Origin: Macrolepiota albuminosa
Lineage: Eukaryota; Basidiomycota; Agaricomycetes; Agaricales; Agaricaceae
Reading direction: 5' to 3'
NCBI GenBank assembly: GCA_027475525.1
Contig: JAMWFC010000021.1
Coordinates: forward strand, 124,001-188,000
Length of the DNA: 64,000 nt
Shown: positions 21,459 through 32,225 of the stretch, piece by piece
Position numbering within the stretch: position 1 is the first letter of the stretch
Layout of the letters: each line of letters opens with the position of its first letter
Made by a program: the position numbers and the translations under genes
The notes under the pieces: generated by a model
The model's input: the letters and a program-made list of their open reading frames with translations, nothing else
The model's database searches: none
What the model was told of the DNA's origin: nothing

Positions 21459-23649
21459 GTTGTGCCCTCAAACATTCGTTATCCGGACCAGTCCTTTCTC
21501 ATCCACGCTAAAGCATGGGTGGGAGTTTGCGTTCTGCCGGATTTCTGTATAGAACGCATCGCGGCTATAGCCCCTCAGTACCTTCCGGAGGTACTCATCC
21601 GTTTGAGGAACAGGAGGGTTACGATACTCTCCTGTAGGCAATAACGCGTCAGCAAGCATAATGTCGTGGCCATACGGTCCACGACTGCTCCCAGCCTTGT
21701 CCTGGCATGGCATTGTCGCCTCCTTTGGCTGAGCCTGCTCTAATTGCTCAGCTTCTATGTCTCGCCCCTCTTGCCGCTCCTGCAGTTGTTGACTGCGTCG
21801 CAGCTCAATTGCTTGCATAGCATGAAGCTCGACCACATGCTCCTTCACCTCTTTGTAGCGATGGTACGGAAGATCATCGCCCTGTGGGTCAATACGAATG
21901 TCCGCATCGACATAATCATGCGCATCGTGGTGTTCACCAACTCTATCGCTCTCAAAATACCTCGAGAGACAGTCGGCTACCTTGTTCAGTTCGCCTTTGA
22001 CATATGTGATGTCAAAGTTGTAGCGAGACATATAGTCAATCCACCGGCGTTGCCAGGGGGACAATGTTGCTTGAGTTTTGAAGAACTCAAGTGCTTTATG
22101 GTCCGTAATGATGTGGATCTTATATCCCATCAGTTTGTCTTCTCACTTGAGGAGTGCCTCAAGTATCGCCAGCGTTTTGAGCTCATGGACCGCATAATTC
22201 TGTTGGGCCGAGGTGAACTTCCTCGACATGAACCCAGCTGGTCGACAATTCTGCCAGGAACTTCCCTGGCCATACATTGCTCCTACTCCGGTCTTTGAGG
22301 CATCACAGATGAGCCAAATTGGCTCATCACCCAGGAACTTCCCTGGCCATACATTGCTCCTACTCTGGTCTTTGAGGCATCACAGATGAGCCAAATTGGC
22401 TCATCACGTCGGGGGTCTATGGGACGAATGACTGGCGTCTTTGAGCAGATCCTCTTGATCATCTCAAAACAACGTTGGTGTATAGGCCTCCATATGAATG
22501 GAGCCCCGTTCTGCGTGATGGACATCAAAGGTCCAGTGTACGCTGTAATATCAGGCAGACAATTGCCGATATAGTTCACTAGTCCCACAAATCTTTGTAC
22601 ATCATTATAGTTACGAGGCACATGCCATTTGCGTATGCGATCGATTTTGTCCTGGTCAGGGTGAATATCCTGACTATCAATCTTGTGTCCGAGGCAATCC
22701 ACTGTCTCGGCATATAGTTCGCATTTCTTCCACTTGAGGTATAGCAAGTTAGACCTCAGTCGCTCAAAAATGACACGAAGATGCTCTTCGTGTTCTTCGA
22801 TTGAATCGGAGTATATGAATATGTCATCCAAATATATATGGACGAACCTCCCGATAACATCCTGGAAGATGGAGGTCATCAACCTCTGAAATGTCGCAGG
22901 AGCATTGCAATCTCCTATCTGCATAATGTTGCTCACATATGTTCCCGTGATTGACGAGAACACTGTCTTTGGGATATCAGACAAGCAAATTCTCACTTGC
23001 TCATACGCATCTGTCAGGTCAATTTTTGACCTGAACTTTGCTCTTGCCACATCTTCTCGAATCACTTCCTGATCCGGAAGTGGTGTCACGTCCACAACGC
23101 CGTCCTCAATGTACCATCTTTCTTCGGAATGCACAATAGCGGAGCAGCTTGGGAGGCCGGTCAGGCCTCCCACCAGTAGGCTCTCAGGTACTGATTGGTC
23201 TTGTCTCGGAGCTGCTGCTGCAGCGTCATTGGGCATCGTGGCAAATGATATTTATACACCTTATTCTCATCAATAAGGTTGATTTCATGGTTGACCTCAC
23301 GCCAAGGAGGTAACTCCTCCTTGGTTCCGTTCAGAATATCCGCAAATTCCTGCTGCCACTGCAATCGTAGGTCCGGAATGTCCTCCTTCGTAAAACCACT
23401 GGTTTTACCTTTGCCCTTCCAGTCCACATCCTTGCGTGGACGCCCGGACAGCTTTGCTTGTACAGCTGGACGGCCATACGTTTCTCTGAGGGCAGTAATC
23501 CTCAGCTCGCTGTCATCCGGCATGTGCAGTCGCACAGGCGCTTCCTTCTTGCTTCTCCACAACGTCACAGACAGTCCGTCGAAGAACACCTCCCTCAGCG
23601 GCGATATCTTGTCGTCACTAGCCTGACAATACGACTCCTCCTTCGCCGT
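21459..23649 (-). pseudogene. Ret-A RT and RNase H (A2)
   Basis: An RT lead-in (GKGKTSGFTKEDIPDLRLQWQQEFAD, near 23400) is followed by LCIPKKDGTLRTAL, KIDLTDAYEQVRI, NAPATFQRLMTSIF, the catalytic YLDDIFIYSDS near 22830, and RNase H (IWLICDASKTRVGAMYGQG; KALEFFKTQ). TGA at about 23190, a deletion of about 35 bases near 23095 (losing the ARQRND stretch), TGA near 22140, and a 77-bp duplication at 22254-22407 break it. Confidence 0.85.
22254..22407. repeat. 77-bp tandem duplication 1 (in A2 RNase H)
   Basis: Bases 22254-22330 and 22331-22407 are copies with one C/T mismatch. The bases just outside do not match, so the unit is exactly 77. It shifts the RNase H frame. Six more duplications of the same period occur in the window. 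Confidence 0.95.
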
Positions 23650-24096
23650 TCATTGTGGTCCATTCCACGCATACATTGACGCCACTAACTCATTCCACTC
23701 AGCAGGCATTCGTGGATCAAATGCCCATTCAAATGTGGGATGAGGTACTGGTCGATCCCAGATTGACCAATTCGTATGTGTGGAGGACGCCTCATCCTCC
23801 ATCAGTCCTTGGTCGTCGTCATCTGTTATCAAGTCCTCGACCTTCACTTGCGACAACACCGGTTGGCACTCTGTGCTTGCCGCATGCTGAGGCCGCTTGT
23901 CCTCAGACTTACTCTGCTTTTCACACTTCATCTCCTTCATCTCGGGGCTCTCCCCCCTCTTCAGAGTACGTTCGTACTCTACAGCTTTGCTTTCCAGCAT
24001 CAACACCGCCGGACTATCCATGGGCAAGCTCACACGAGCTTGCTCTTCATCCTCTCCATCCTCAACCGTAGGCGCTTTCTTGCCTCCGTCTAGTCA
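23650..24096 (-). CDS. Ret-A linker between protease and RT, after the UGA (A2)
   Basis: Directly after TGA (24094-24096) the frame stays open in phase with the protease upstream and the RT lead-in downstream. It begins LDGGKKAPTVEDGEDEE and ends near FDPRMPAEWNELVASM, a block also seen in C, D, E and F. It is charged, acidic and lysine-rich. A second TGA at 23650 is not shared by F and is probably a later mutation. Confidence 0.7.
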
Positions 24097-24100
24097 GTGT
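24094..24100 (-). promoter_or_regulatory. Conserved UGA readthrough site at the gag-pro/pol junction (A2)
   Basis: The minus strand reads TGA CTA GAC in frame between protease and RT. E (51975) and F (55782) have TGA CTA GAT, and D (49117) has TGA CTC. UGA followed by CUA is a known leaky context in eukaryotes. Confidence 0.65.
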
Positions 24101-24534
24101 CGCCTGACTAGCACCTTCTTCTCTGTGGCGCGGTGTCGATGGAGACGTCCATCTCCATCATCTATGGTCACTCGCACTGCAGGGATAGTGGTGCCATCCA
24201 CCACTATCTCATTCTTCTTGAAGTTCAGCAGAACGTTGTGCTTCCTCATATACGGCGTGCCTATAATCATGTCGTAACGATCAAAGTTCGCCACATCAAG
24301 GTACTCCCTCGTCCTTGATTTCGCACAGACGATACTCGCCTGCGTACCAAACTGTACCGCAGCTCGGCTGCCCACAGTACCCAATTGAAGGAGTAGTGGC
24401 TCCTTCAACTCACTGACAGAAATATCGTGCACTTGGCAAAACTGGGGTGTCACCCCAGTAGTCGTACTACCTGAATCCCACAATGTCCACGCCTTGTGGC
24501 CATTCACCTCAACGTACGATGCCAGGCACTCCTT
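24097..24534 (-). CDS. Ret-A aspartic protease (A2)
   Basis: It carries WTLWDSGSTTTGVTPQFCQ, with the D-S-G active site, followed by LQLGTVGSRAAVQFGT and the second motif FDRYDMIIGTPYMRKHNVLL. It processes Gag and Pol. It continues the gag frame; the only break between the two is the 77-bp duplication at 24458-24611, which repeats the active-site region. Confidence 0.85.
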
Positions 24535-24611
24535 GTAGTCGTACTACCTGAATCCCACAATGTCCACGCCTTGTGGCCATTCACCTCAACGTACGATGCC
24601 AGGCACTCCTT
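24458..24611. repeat. 77-bp tandem duplication 2 (in A2 protease)
   Basis: Bases 24458-24534 and 24535-24611 are identical, and identity ends exactly at both borders. It duplicates the DSG active-site codons and puts gag out of frame with the rest of protease. Confidence 0.95.
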
Positions 24612-27523
24612 ATCCTCGCGCTTCAACACCGGTCTCACCAGCTTCTCTGGAGCCTTGCGAAGGTGTACCTTATACACCTTAACATTGGCTGCTCCAACGG
24701 GACGGTCTAATGCGCTGACCGGGTAGTCCGTCAGAGCTCCCATGAACTCTGAGTCTGACTCCCGGGCGTAATAATCGTTGTCGTATACGTCAACCTCCAC
24801 GTATTCATCATCCGACAACTCCTCTACCACAGAGGCATTTTCATCCTCTGGTGCATCAGGTATGAGGTTCTCCACCTCATCGTCTTCCATATCAGGTTCA
24901 TTCCCGGAGTCTATCCCTTCAGCATCCGGGATAGCAGTGTGCGCCGCCCGTACATAGGCACGTGGCTTACCCATAGGCTTTCCACCACCCACTGGGCATG
25001 CATTCGCAAAATGCCCAGGCCGACCACATTTGAAGCACTTACTCGCCACGAAAGGGCGATCTGCTTCATACTTCGGTGGCCCATTCGGTGTCGGCAATTT
25101 AGCCTCACCAGCAGCCTGATGCGGTCGAACACCCTCTCGGCGCGGACCTCTCTGAGCATCCTGTGCCGGTGCATCCCTACGGTCCCCCGGCCGGTCGCTC
25201 CGGAAGCGTCGGTCTTGCCGAGGTGCTGCTCTTACCATGAACCTCGGGTTCGTATTGCCCACCATCTCCTTTCGACGAGCCCAGAAGGTGCCTACCTTCC
25301 GAGGCTCGGCCTTGTTTACCGATCGAACCTTTGAGCTATGTAGCCCAAAGTGTCGCGCTATTTTGTGGGCTTGCTCGTAGCGCAATGCATGCGCTACGAA
25401 TTCCTCGACGGTATTTACTTCGGGCGATAGTCCGTCATCACAAATGAGGGACTCTCTCATTGCGTCAGGTATCCCCCGCAGGAAGGTATCAATCATTACC
25501 CAGTTATCTGGGTAAATAGACATATTCTGTGCGTGGTCTATCAAGGTATCATAGAAACCTTGAACACCTAATCGTTCGGTGTAGGAGGTTGCAATGAACG
25601 CCTCCCGAGCATCCTGCATGGTGGATGCACTCACGAACCGGTTATATAATTCAAGGATTACATCCTTGAATGTCCATTGCTGTCGTGCACGATTGTAGTG
25701 CAAGACATGATGACGGAACCAGGCTTTGGCTGGTCCGTCCAGGAACTCCGGGAGCACGAACACACGTTCTCGATCCAGACGATCCCCCCCATACTGGCAT
25801 GCTGCCAGATGGTTGCACACATCCATCGTCCAATTTTCCAAGTCGCTAAACTTGGACTCCCCTCTGTACGGTTGGATGTGTTTTGACTCCGCCTTACGCG
25901 GTTTGATACCTTCGGGCAGGCGTAATGCTACGCCTACCGCATCGTCGATTATACTACTGAGGCGCTGGTGCATATTCTCAGTATACACCTTTGTCGCCTC
26001 AGTTATTCCAGGCGTTTTATTTCTACCTTCCGCTGGAGGTACCACGGAAAATGCACGTACAGGTCGGTGACCTGTGTAGTGCACTTTCTCTGCACCCTTC
26101 CAATGCAGGGGGCTCTCCTGTCCCCCTAGCTCTTCTATCACCTGCTTTCCAGGGCCTCGGCTCGGATCCGCCGTGGGCGGGTCCCCTCTCCTGGTGTCAG
26201 GCTGTCGTGTCCGTTGGACATATTGCCTTCTCATCTCGTCGATGGGCGTTATCCCATCGAATACAATTCCCTGGTCGTCTATCCAGGAGTGTCCCTGGCG
26301 CTTCAGGTCTTGGTTCCGCATGCGCTGATAAGCTACTCTCTCCGCAAACTTATCAGCCAACGGCACTTGATTTGTCAGTGGAACATTCTCCACTGATTCC
26401 TGTTTTGTGTGAGGGTGCCTTGGCTCCCCCGCTTCGTGTAGGTTGCTATCTACCACAGGTATGGTAGACACCGATTCAGTTGTCGACAGAGGTCTCCTTC
26501 GCTGACCTCTGAATACATTCTGTCTTTGTGCTGCCACGAACCTGGCAGCGAACTGCTCGTCAGACTCTCCTGCTTGCTGGGGAGCATATATATTGCTCAT
26601 TGCCTCCTCCAGATGCGGAGACAACTCTGTCTTTGCCACCGGGGGTATATTTGGGATCAAGTTTGCCCCCTCTGGAGTCGAGGCAGCTGATCCTCGATTA
26701 GCCTTGCGATACAGATATGCTTGGGCTTCCAGCTCAAGAATCTGAACGTACAATGTAATGTATTCAACAGTATTCAATTGAGGTACATTTTCACCTCTAG
26801 CCTGTATCAACCGTATGTGCTTCAGTACATACAGTCCTAGTCGAGCACGCGTGGTATCCTTTGTAATGCTAGGGTATCTCTTCCATAGCATAGCACACTG
26901 AACCTGAAGGGTGGACTCACTCCGTCCACTCTCTTCGTCGTCAGACGTTTCATCTTCCCAATGTACTGCCGGCGTTCTTTGCTCAGGAATTGTCGTTTCC
27001 TGCGGCACTCCGGCTCCCTGCTGACGTTGCGTCATGGGAGTGGATTCAGTTGGAACTCTCCAACTGCCCGCCTCTTGCCTCGGCATCTTCCCCAGAAAGT
27101 ACGACGAAGGTCTGCGACCTTCGATAGGTCCCTGAGCACTACTCCTGCTCTGGGATTGCCGCCCTGACCTCCCAGTCTGCATGGAAGATTCATGATCCCT
27201 GCCGAACTGCTGTTCCAGGTCTTCCACACTTGCCCCTGGTCTCGCTGCACCGCTTGGCGCAGCTGTTGGCCGCACTTCACTCCATTGCGTCCCTCCTGGC
27301 ATTCCCTGAGGCTGCCGGGAAGGCTCGGCCTCTGTATATTCTGACCCGGGACGACCCGGGTCAGTCACCGCAGATTGAGGATATGCCAACGACTGGTCGA
27401 TGGTCTCACCATCGCGTGTCACCCGGGACGACCCGGGTCAGTCACCGCAGATTGAGGATATGCCAACGACTGGTCGATGGTCTCACCATCGCGTGTCAGT
27501 TCAGTAGATTGATTGGTCTCCAT
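24535..27523 (-). CDS. Ret-A gag (A2), long intact frame
   Basis: A nearly 1000-codon frame. The first ATG is at 27523 (METNQSTEL), and the 77-bp duplication at 27344-27498 lies just behind it and shifts phase. The N-terminal third is P/Q/R-rich and disordered. A block with DETSDDEESGRSEST and ARLGLYVLKHIRLIQARGE is shared with C and F. The capsid-like region runs around 25300-25900 (DRERVFVLPEFLDGPAKAWFRHH; ELYNRFVSASTMQDAREAF). One zinc knuckle, CFKCGRPGHFANAC, is at about 24999-25040, then an acidic stretch leads into protease. The lack of nonsense codons here, against the decay in the 3' half, suggests this part belongs to the young copy. Confidence 0.85.
27344..27498. repeat. 77-bp tandem duplication 3 (start of A2 gag)
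   Basis: Units 27345-27421 and 27422-27498 are identical, with one extra chance match at the border. It duplicates codons near the gag start and shifts the frame. Confidence 0.95.
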
Positions 27524-27673
27524 CCAATCAAGTGTTGCTACGTCTCGTTTTACCCGGAAGCGTGCGTCAAAGAAGTTGATACACTGTTCGATGCAATCAC
27601 AGTCTAGGCTATCAGTCTAGACCCGTAGTCTTTGTCCGTAGTATCAGAATTGAACCCGAAGGGTTCAAAAAAG
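27524..27673 (-). other. Ret-A leader between 5' LTR and gag
   Basis: Behind the LTR the sense strand reads CTTTTTT and then a small hairpin (GAACCC TTC GGGTTC). I see no convincing tRNA-complementary primer site. Ret-C has CTTTTTT followed by a different small hairpin at the same place. Confidence 0.5.
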
Positions 27674-27864
27674 TGAAACAATGTCAAGTATAGGGTTAGC
27701 CTTACGGTCACACCAACAGAACCAGATCGATATTCGATTCTAGTACTACGAGTATGACAGTAAAATTGGCTGCCTTATGTAAGGCAGCCAGCATGTATGT
27801 AGAGTAATAATAATTAACTAATATAAGTGTATATTAATTAATTAACTAAGTATAATCTGTTACA
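27674..27864 (-). repeat. Ret-A 5' LTR of the young copy, 191 bp
   Basis: Identical to 3603-3793 at all 191 positions. It is flanked on the outside by GTCAA (minus strand, 27865-27869), which matches the right flank of A1. Confidence 0.95.
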
Positions 27865-28850
27865 TTGACGTTCTTCGGAGGCAGCCAATTGAGGATTGCC
27901 TCGACCTTTGCAGGGTCCATGCAAACTCTGTCTGGGGTGACGATGACGCCGAGGTATTCGACTTCTGTAGTGTGGAACGAGCACTTCTCTGGTTTTGCGT
28001 GTAGGTTGTAGCTTTGGAGTTGTTTGAGAACTTGTCGGACGTGGACTCGGTGTTCGTCGAGGGAGTCCGAATAGACCAGGATATCGTCCAGGTAGACAAT
28101 GACGAAGACGTCGTTCATGTCATGGAAGATGTTGTTCATAAAGTACTGGAAGGTTGTGGGGGAGTTAGTCATTCTGAATGGCATTACCAGATATTCAAAG
28201 AGGCTGTAGCAGGTGTGGAAGGCCGTTTTCCATTCATGTCCCGGGGCAATCCGGACATTGTTGTAGCCGGACCGGAGGTCAATCTTTGAGTAAACCTTGG
28301 CTTTGCTGAGTCAGTTGACGAGGTCTCCGATGAGGAGTAGGGGGTACCAGTTTTTCTTGGTGATTTTGTTCAAGCCCCAATAGTAGATGCAGAGGCGGAG
28401 GGATCCGTCCTTCTTTTTGGCTAAGAGAACTGGGGTGCCGGCCGCGGAGATTGAGGCACGGATGAAATCCTTACCAAGCATGTCGTCAAGGTAGTCCTTG
28501 AGTGCCCGGAGTTTGACCTTGGACATGTTGTAGACTTTGCTGAGCGGGGGACTCGCGCCGTCCTCGAGGTCGATTTTGTGGTCGTACGGCTGATGCGGGG
28601 GGAGGTCCTTGGCGCTACCTTCGGAGAAGATGTCAGCAAACTCGTGATACTCGGGGGGAACAACTTCGGTGAGGAGTTGGTCTTCAGTCTTAGCATCGGG
28701 GCCGGTGTTTTCAGCCTGGAGGTGTTCCTTGAGTAGCGTCGGGGATACCTGGAGTTGGTAGGCCAGGGTGCCGTCCTGGAGAATTCGCGCAAAGGGGGTG
28801 CAGCTGATGATTTTGATGTCTGGGGTTCCAGATGAGTCAGGAGGGTCGTC
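27865..28850 (-). pseudogene. Ret-B1 reverse transcriptase, N-terminal part
   Basis: [45 protein letters not shown], catalytic YLDDILVYSDS (YLDD at 28083-28094) and YLGVIVTPDRVCMDP occur in order in one phase. A single TGA near 28313 stands where B0 reads CGA. The frame runs straight into the A insertion and, across it, into KEVQSFLGF at 3794. Confidence 0.88.
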
Positions 28851-28916
28851 GGGTTTGGAGCTGGGCCTGGGGGGTCGGTGGTTCCGGGCGGGGTAGTGGG
28901 GTCCCTTGTAATGATT

Positions 28917-29879
28917 TCAAGGGACGTTGGGGGGAAACTTGATGGGTTCCCTCCGGGGAGTTTCGGGGTGTCCCGGGTTTTCCGAGGCCCGTGGGTAGAG
29001 GTGGATGGCGGCAGCGAGGCGGGCCCCCGGGTTGGGGAAGGTCATGGTGAGGTCTTCCCAGTGGATGTTGGAGTTCACTTCTTGGAGCCAAGGGAGGCCT
29101 AGGACGATGGGGGTCGTTTCGGGGAGTCGCGAGACCAGGAAGTCGGCCGGGAACGTTAGGTCATTGTCGAGTGTTATGGTGGTGGAGTGTCCTCTCGTGA
29201 TAAGTCCGGCGGTGGCGTCGTTCCCATCGAAGAGCCGGAGCCTGAGAGGTTTGTTGAGCTGGGTGTGGGGAAGGGCGAGGCGGTCGCTGATGAATATTCC
29301 GGTGGCTCCGCTATCGATGAGGGCGGGGAGACGTTTGGTGGCGGCGCCGAGGCGGATATAGATCACGAAGGAGCGGGTGGCCTGGGAGCGGAGGCCGGAG
29401 GGCTCCTCTCGGGGGCACCGGGGGTCCTCCGGACCCGTTGGAGGGGGCGGGGGTTCAAAGGGGATTGCTTCTTGGGTTGCGTCTCGGTCAAGGGCAAGCG
29501 TGAGGGTCCTCCAGTCGATTTGGGGATTGGTGGCACGCAGCCATGGGAGTCTGAGGATGAGGGGGGCGGCGGCGTGGAGCCGGGTGATCAGGAGCCAGAG
29601 TGTCTGATGATGGCTGGAGGCGAAGGTCACGGGCATTTGCACGAAGTGGGTGATGTCGCTGGTGGAGGAGGAGTTTCCGTCAAAGAGTCGGAGATGGATG
29701 GGGACGGGAAGCCTTTGGGGAGGCTGGGGGGCAAGGGCCGCCCAGGCTTTGTTGATGAAGTTGTCAGTGGTGCCGCTGTCAACGAGGGTGTTGACGGGCT
29801 CTGGGGAGGAGGCAAGGGTGGTACGAAGGAGGAGGGACTGTGGGGAGTGCGAAGGGAGGTGGGCCAGGAGGGTGTCCAA
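28917..29879 (-). CDS. Ret-B1 protease with two retropepsin-like domains
   Basis: A 320-codon open frame. Domain 1 covers about residues 17-128: LVDSGTTDNF with Asp34, LFDGN at 65-69, LRLPWL at 109-114. Domain 2 covers about residues 168-281: LIDSGATGIF with Asp189, LFDGN at 216-220, LGLPWL at 260-265. The two halves share the same motif order and spacing, so they look like an internal duplication. Domain 1 has lost the Gly of the flap-distal LGLPWL motif. B0 has the same arrangement. The frame probably continues from gag and into RT. Confidence 0.8.
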   Translation of the reverse strand: MDTLLAHLPSHSPQSLLLRTTLASSPEPVNTLVDSGTTDNFINKAWAALAPQPPQRLPVPIHLRLFDGNSSSTSDITHFVQMPVTFASSHHQTLWLLITRLHAAAPLILRLPWLRATNPQIDWRTLTLALDRDATQEAIPFEPPPPPTGPEDPRCPREEPSGLRSQATRSFVIYIRLGAATKRLPALIDSGATGIFISDRLALPHTQLNKPLRLRLFDGNDATAGLITRGHSTTITLDNDLTFPADFLVSRLPETTPIVLGLPWLQEVNSNIHWEDLTMTFPNPGARLAAAIHLYPRASENPGHPETPRREPIKFPPNVP

Positions 29880-29929
29880 GGATTGTTGAGCCGTGGCGTG
29901 GAGAAGATGTCAGGGTCTGGACCACGATT

Positions 29930-30480
29930 CAGAATGTCTTCTGTTTCTAAATTGCTGGGTCGTTTTCCATAAATTGGAAGTCGCAGTCTTCCCCGTCAAT
30001 GGTCCAGACGGCCTGACCCATGGTCTGGCGCTTTGGGCAGCTGCCGATGAAGTGTCTGGGTTCCCTGCAGAGGAGGCAGGTGCCCTTCCGGCGTTGCTGT
30101 TCCTGAACATCTTCGGGGACATTGATCCAGGGGCGGTCAGGGTTCCTGACTCAAGCTTCCTCTCCATCGTCTTCGGGATGTTCATCGGCTAGGACGTCGG
30201 GGACATTGGGGTCCCTGGGGAGGGGGTCGGGAATGTCGTTGATGTCAGCTGCGTTGAGGGTGGCTGGTGGTCGGGGTGCCGGGGTGCGGGGCGGTCCAGG
30301 GGGTCCTCGTCCTGAGGCCGGACACGTGGTGGGGTCTTGGGATACCTGGCTAGGGGTTCCGGAGTGATTAGCTTTCCAAGAGGGTCCTCCCAGAAGGGCC
30401 CAATGGCCCCGAGAGCTGGAGTACTTGTTGCGATTTTCCCAGTACCTCTGGTCAATCTGGGTCACCAGTGCCTTGTAGCT
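29930..30480 (-). pseudogene. Ret-B1 gag C-terminus with zinc knuckle
   Basis: After the capsid the minus strand encodes DQRYWENRNKYSSS, a P-rich linker, then CLLCREPRHFIGSC near 30052-30095, matching CILCGEKDHFISEC of B0. It is spread over more than one frame. Confidence 0.7.
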
Positions 30481-31771
30481 GTTGTACGTTGCCTGCTTGG
30501 GCGCGAGGCAGAGGAAGTCCTTGATTCGCTGAGGGAGCGCTCACCAAAGGGCAAACCGGAGGGCGTTGTAGTTCCAGCCTGTCTCATAGGCCTCCTTCTC
30601 GAATCGGACGATGAAGGTGGCAAAGCGCTCCTCGGATCTTATTCGGAGGTTGAAGAGGTTTTCCTCGGCTTCCGCGACAGTGTCAAAGATGCCAAAGCGG
30701 CCAGAGAATTCCTGCACGAAGGCCGCCCACTGGGATAGTACGGGGTTGTTGGAATCGAACCGGAGAAGGGCCGTGTAGTAATCAAAGGCCAGTCCCTGCA
30801 GGTACGAGGCGGCAAATGCGACACGGGACCCTTCGAGCTGAAACGTGACAGGTTTGGCTTGAAACATGTTGAGGCACTGCATTAGGAAGGTTCGCCACTT
30901 CCGGGGGTCACGTCCGTGGAAGGGTTCGGGCTTCTATATGTTGAGCTTACCTTCCTGGGCAAGGGCGTCCCGGGTATTGTTCTGCGGGTTCTGTGGGCGC
31001 GGGGGGCGAGCGGCGTGGTAGTAATAGTAGTAGTGGTTCCCTCCTCCCTGCTGAGGTGGGAAGGCGCCGGCGGCGGCGCCCCATCCCCCGGGAGATCCTC
31101 CGTCTGGCGGGCCTCCTCCGGGGGGCTGACCGTGCCTCCCGGGCGGGGGTCTGGGGGCTCTTGTGGGGGCGGCGGGGGGCTGCCGGGTCTGAGGGGGTGG
31201 GCAGCGAGAGGAGGTCGTCCTGGGGGGGGAGGGGGTGGATGGGGGGCCTGTCCGGGGGCTGGCTGTGGCCGGGCGTTGTCCTGGGGTCCCAGGGGTCCTT
31301 TGCGGGTGCAGGGGGGGCGCAGATCCAGGTGGGGTGGGCGTTCACGGTAGTGGGAGGAGGGTTCCTGGGGTTGTCGGGGGGGGCCCTGGGTTCTGAGGTT
31401 CGTTGATGTATGAGAGGGTGTTGTCCGAGGTGTCATCGCCCTCAGGTCGGGGGTTACCTCCTGGGGGCAGGGGGTTGCCTTCGGCCACCTGTGCCCATGT
31501 GTTGAAGGTGCCGAGCACTGAGTAGGCTTGTGGGCGGGCGGAGAGTCCGACGGTGTGGGCGGGCGGAGAGTCCGACAGTGTGGGCGGCGGGTTGGTCGAA
31601 GAGGCCCCCCGTCAGGTTTAGGGACCGCAGGGTGGCGGAGGCGGCGTTGAGCTCCTGCCGTCGTTGGTCTCATGGCAGGGGGTTCCCTCGGGTACCTGAG
31701 CGGGGCTCGTCCCTTCGGACGTGGAACAAGCGGGCCGGGTCAAGGGGGTCCTCGAAGCGGCGGGGGTTGGG
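30481..31771 (-). pseudogene. Ret-B1 gag, N-terminal and capsid part
   Basis: A capsid frame (MFQAKPVTFQLEGSRVAFAA, VAEAEENLFNLRIRSEERF) lies at 30541-30900, and the proline-rich linker upstream is in another frame. Near 31650-31570 the N-terminal block LRSLNLTGGLFDQPAAHTVG is followed by a 25-bp tandem duplication (near 31531 and 31556) that shifts frame. A deletion fused this part directly to the 5' LTR at 31772, so the primer site and true gag start are lost. Confidence 0.75.
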
Positions 31772-32022
31772 GATTGTCCCGGTTGAGTCCTGTGCAGCGT
31801 ATTGTCCAGGTGCGGGTGTGGCGCTGGGGGATTGGTCGGGCCCCGTTGGTTGGTACAGGATGGAAAGCCGGGCAATCAACGGGGCCTGGAGTACAGGGTG
31901 CGGGCACCGGGGTGGGTCCCCTGACTGGGTGGGCGCCCCGGAGTGCAGGCGAGGGGGCGCGTTGGGGTTTGCGTGGTGTGCCCGGGTGGCGGGCTGGGGT
32001 GATGGGGTGACGGGTCGTGACA
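31772..32022 (-). repeat. Ret-B1 5' LTR fragment (first 251 bp)
   Basis: It starts TGTCACGACCC on the minus strand and follows the 3' LTR (8031-8279) base for base with several C/T differences, then stops at ...GGGACAAT. About 500 bp of LTR are missing, including TATA and R. Confidence 0.88.
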
Positions 32023-32223
32023 GGTAGATTTCTCTGTACGTAGTGTAAGTAAAAAAGTATCTACCCAAATACGGGTAAATACAGTATAATTTAAAGGTAA
32101 ATTAATTAGGGAAATAATTACTACTGTAATTATGTCCTCTAATACAATATGCTTCCCACACCTCTAAGGGTGCGGTTGGGGTAAAATAATAAATAGGGAC
32201 CTCAAAGAGGTCTCCCTGTTACA
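32023..32223 (-). repeat. Ret-C 3' LTR, first 201 bp (split by B1)
   Basis: TGTAACAGG... to ...AATCTACC. It matches the 5' LTR at 41649-41900 with scattered differences and ends in CTACC (32023-32027), the duplication produced by B1. The remaining part is at 8780-8835. Confidence 0.92.
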
Positions 32224-32225
32224 CA

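Larger units (their letters stand above)
16928..27864 (-). mobile_element. Ret-A copy A2, apparently full length but chimeric
   Basis: It has LTRs at both ends, gag-protease, pol and ORF3 in lineage order. The flanks do not match (CATGG on the left, TTGAC on the right), and its two LTRs differ by about 7%. Its 5' LTR is identical to the A1 3' LTR. Three 77-bp tandem duplications lie inside it. I infer that it joins the 5' part of a young copy to the 3' part of an older one, by recombination or by misassembly. Confidence 0.85.
27865..32022 (-). mobile_element. Ret-B1 5' half (LTR fragment, gag, protease, RT)
   Basis: It carries, in order from 32022 downward, an LTR fragment, gag, protease and RT up to ...LPPKNV, where A interrupts. 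The rest of the same element is at 3794-8779. Its outer end has CTACC (minus strand) matching the base run behind the 3' LTR at 8780-8784. Confidence 0.9.

Noticed and set aside
16928..27864. A2 as one intact insertion
   Set aside because: Its flanks do not match and its LTRs differ by about 7%, while one of them is identical to the LTR of A1. Two different copies are joined here.
31531..31580. 25-bp tandem duplication in B1 gag as another contig join
   Set aside because: The period is 25, not 77, and the unit is GC-rich and simple. Ordinary replication slippage is enough to explain it.
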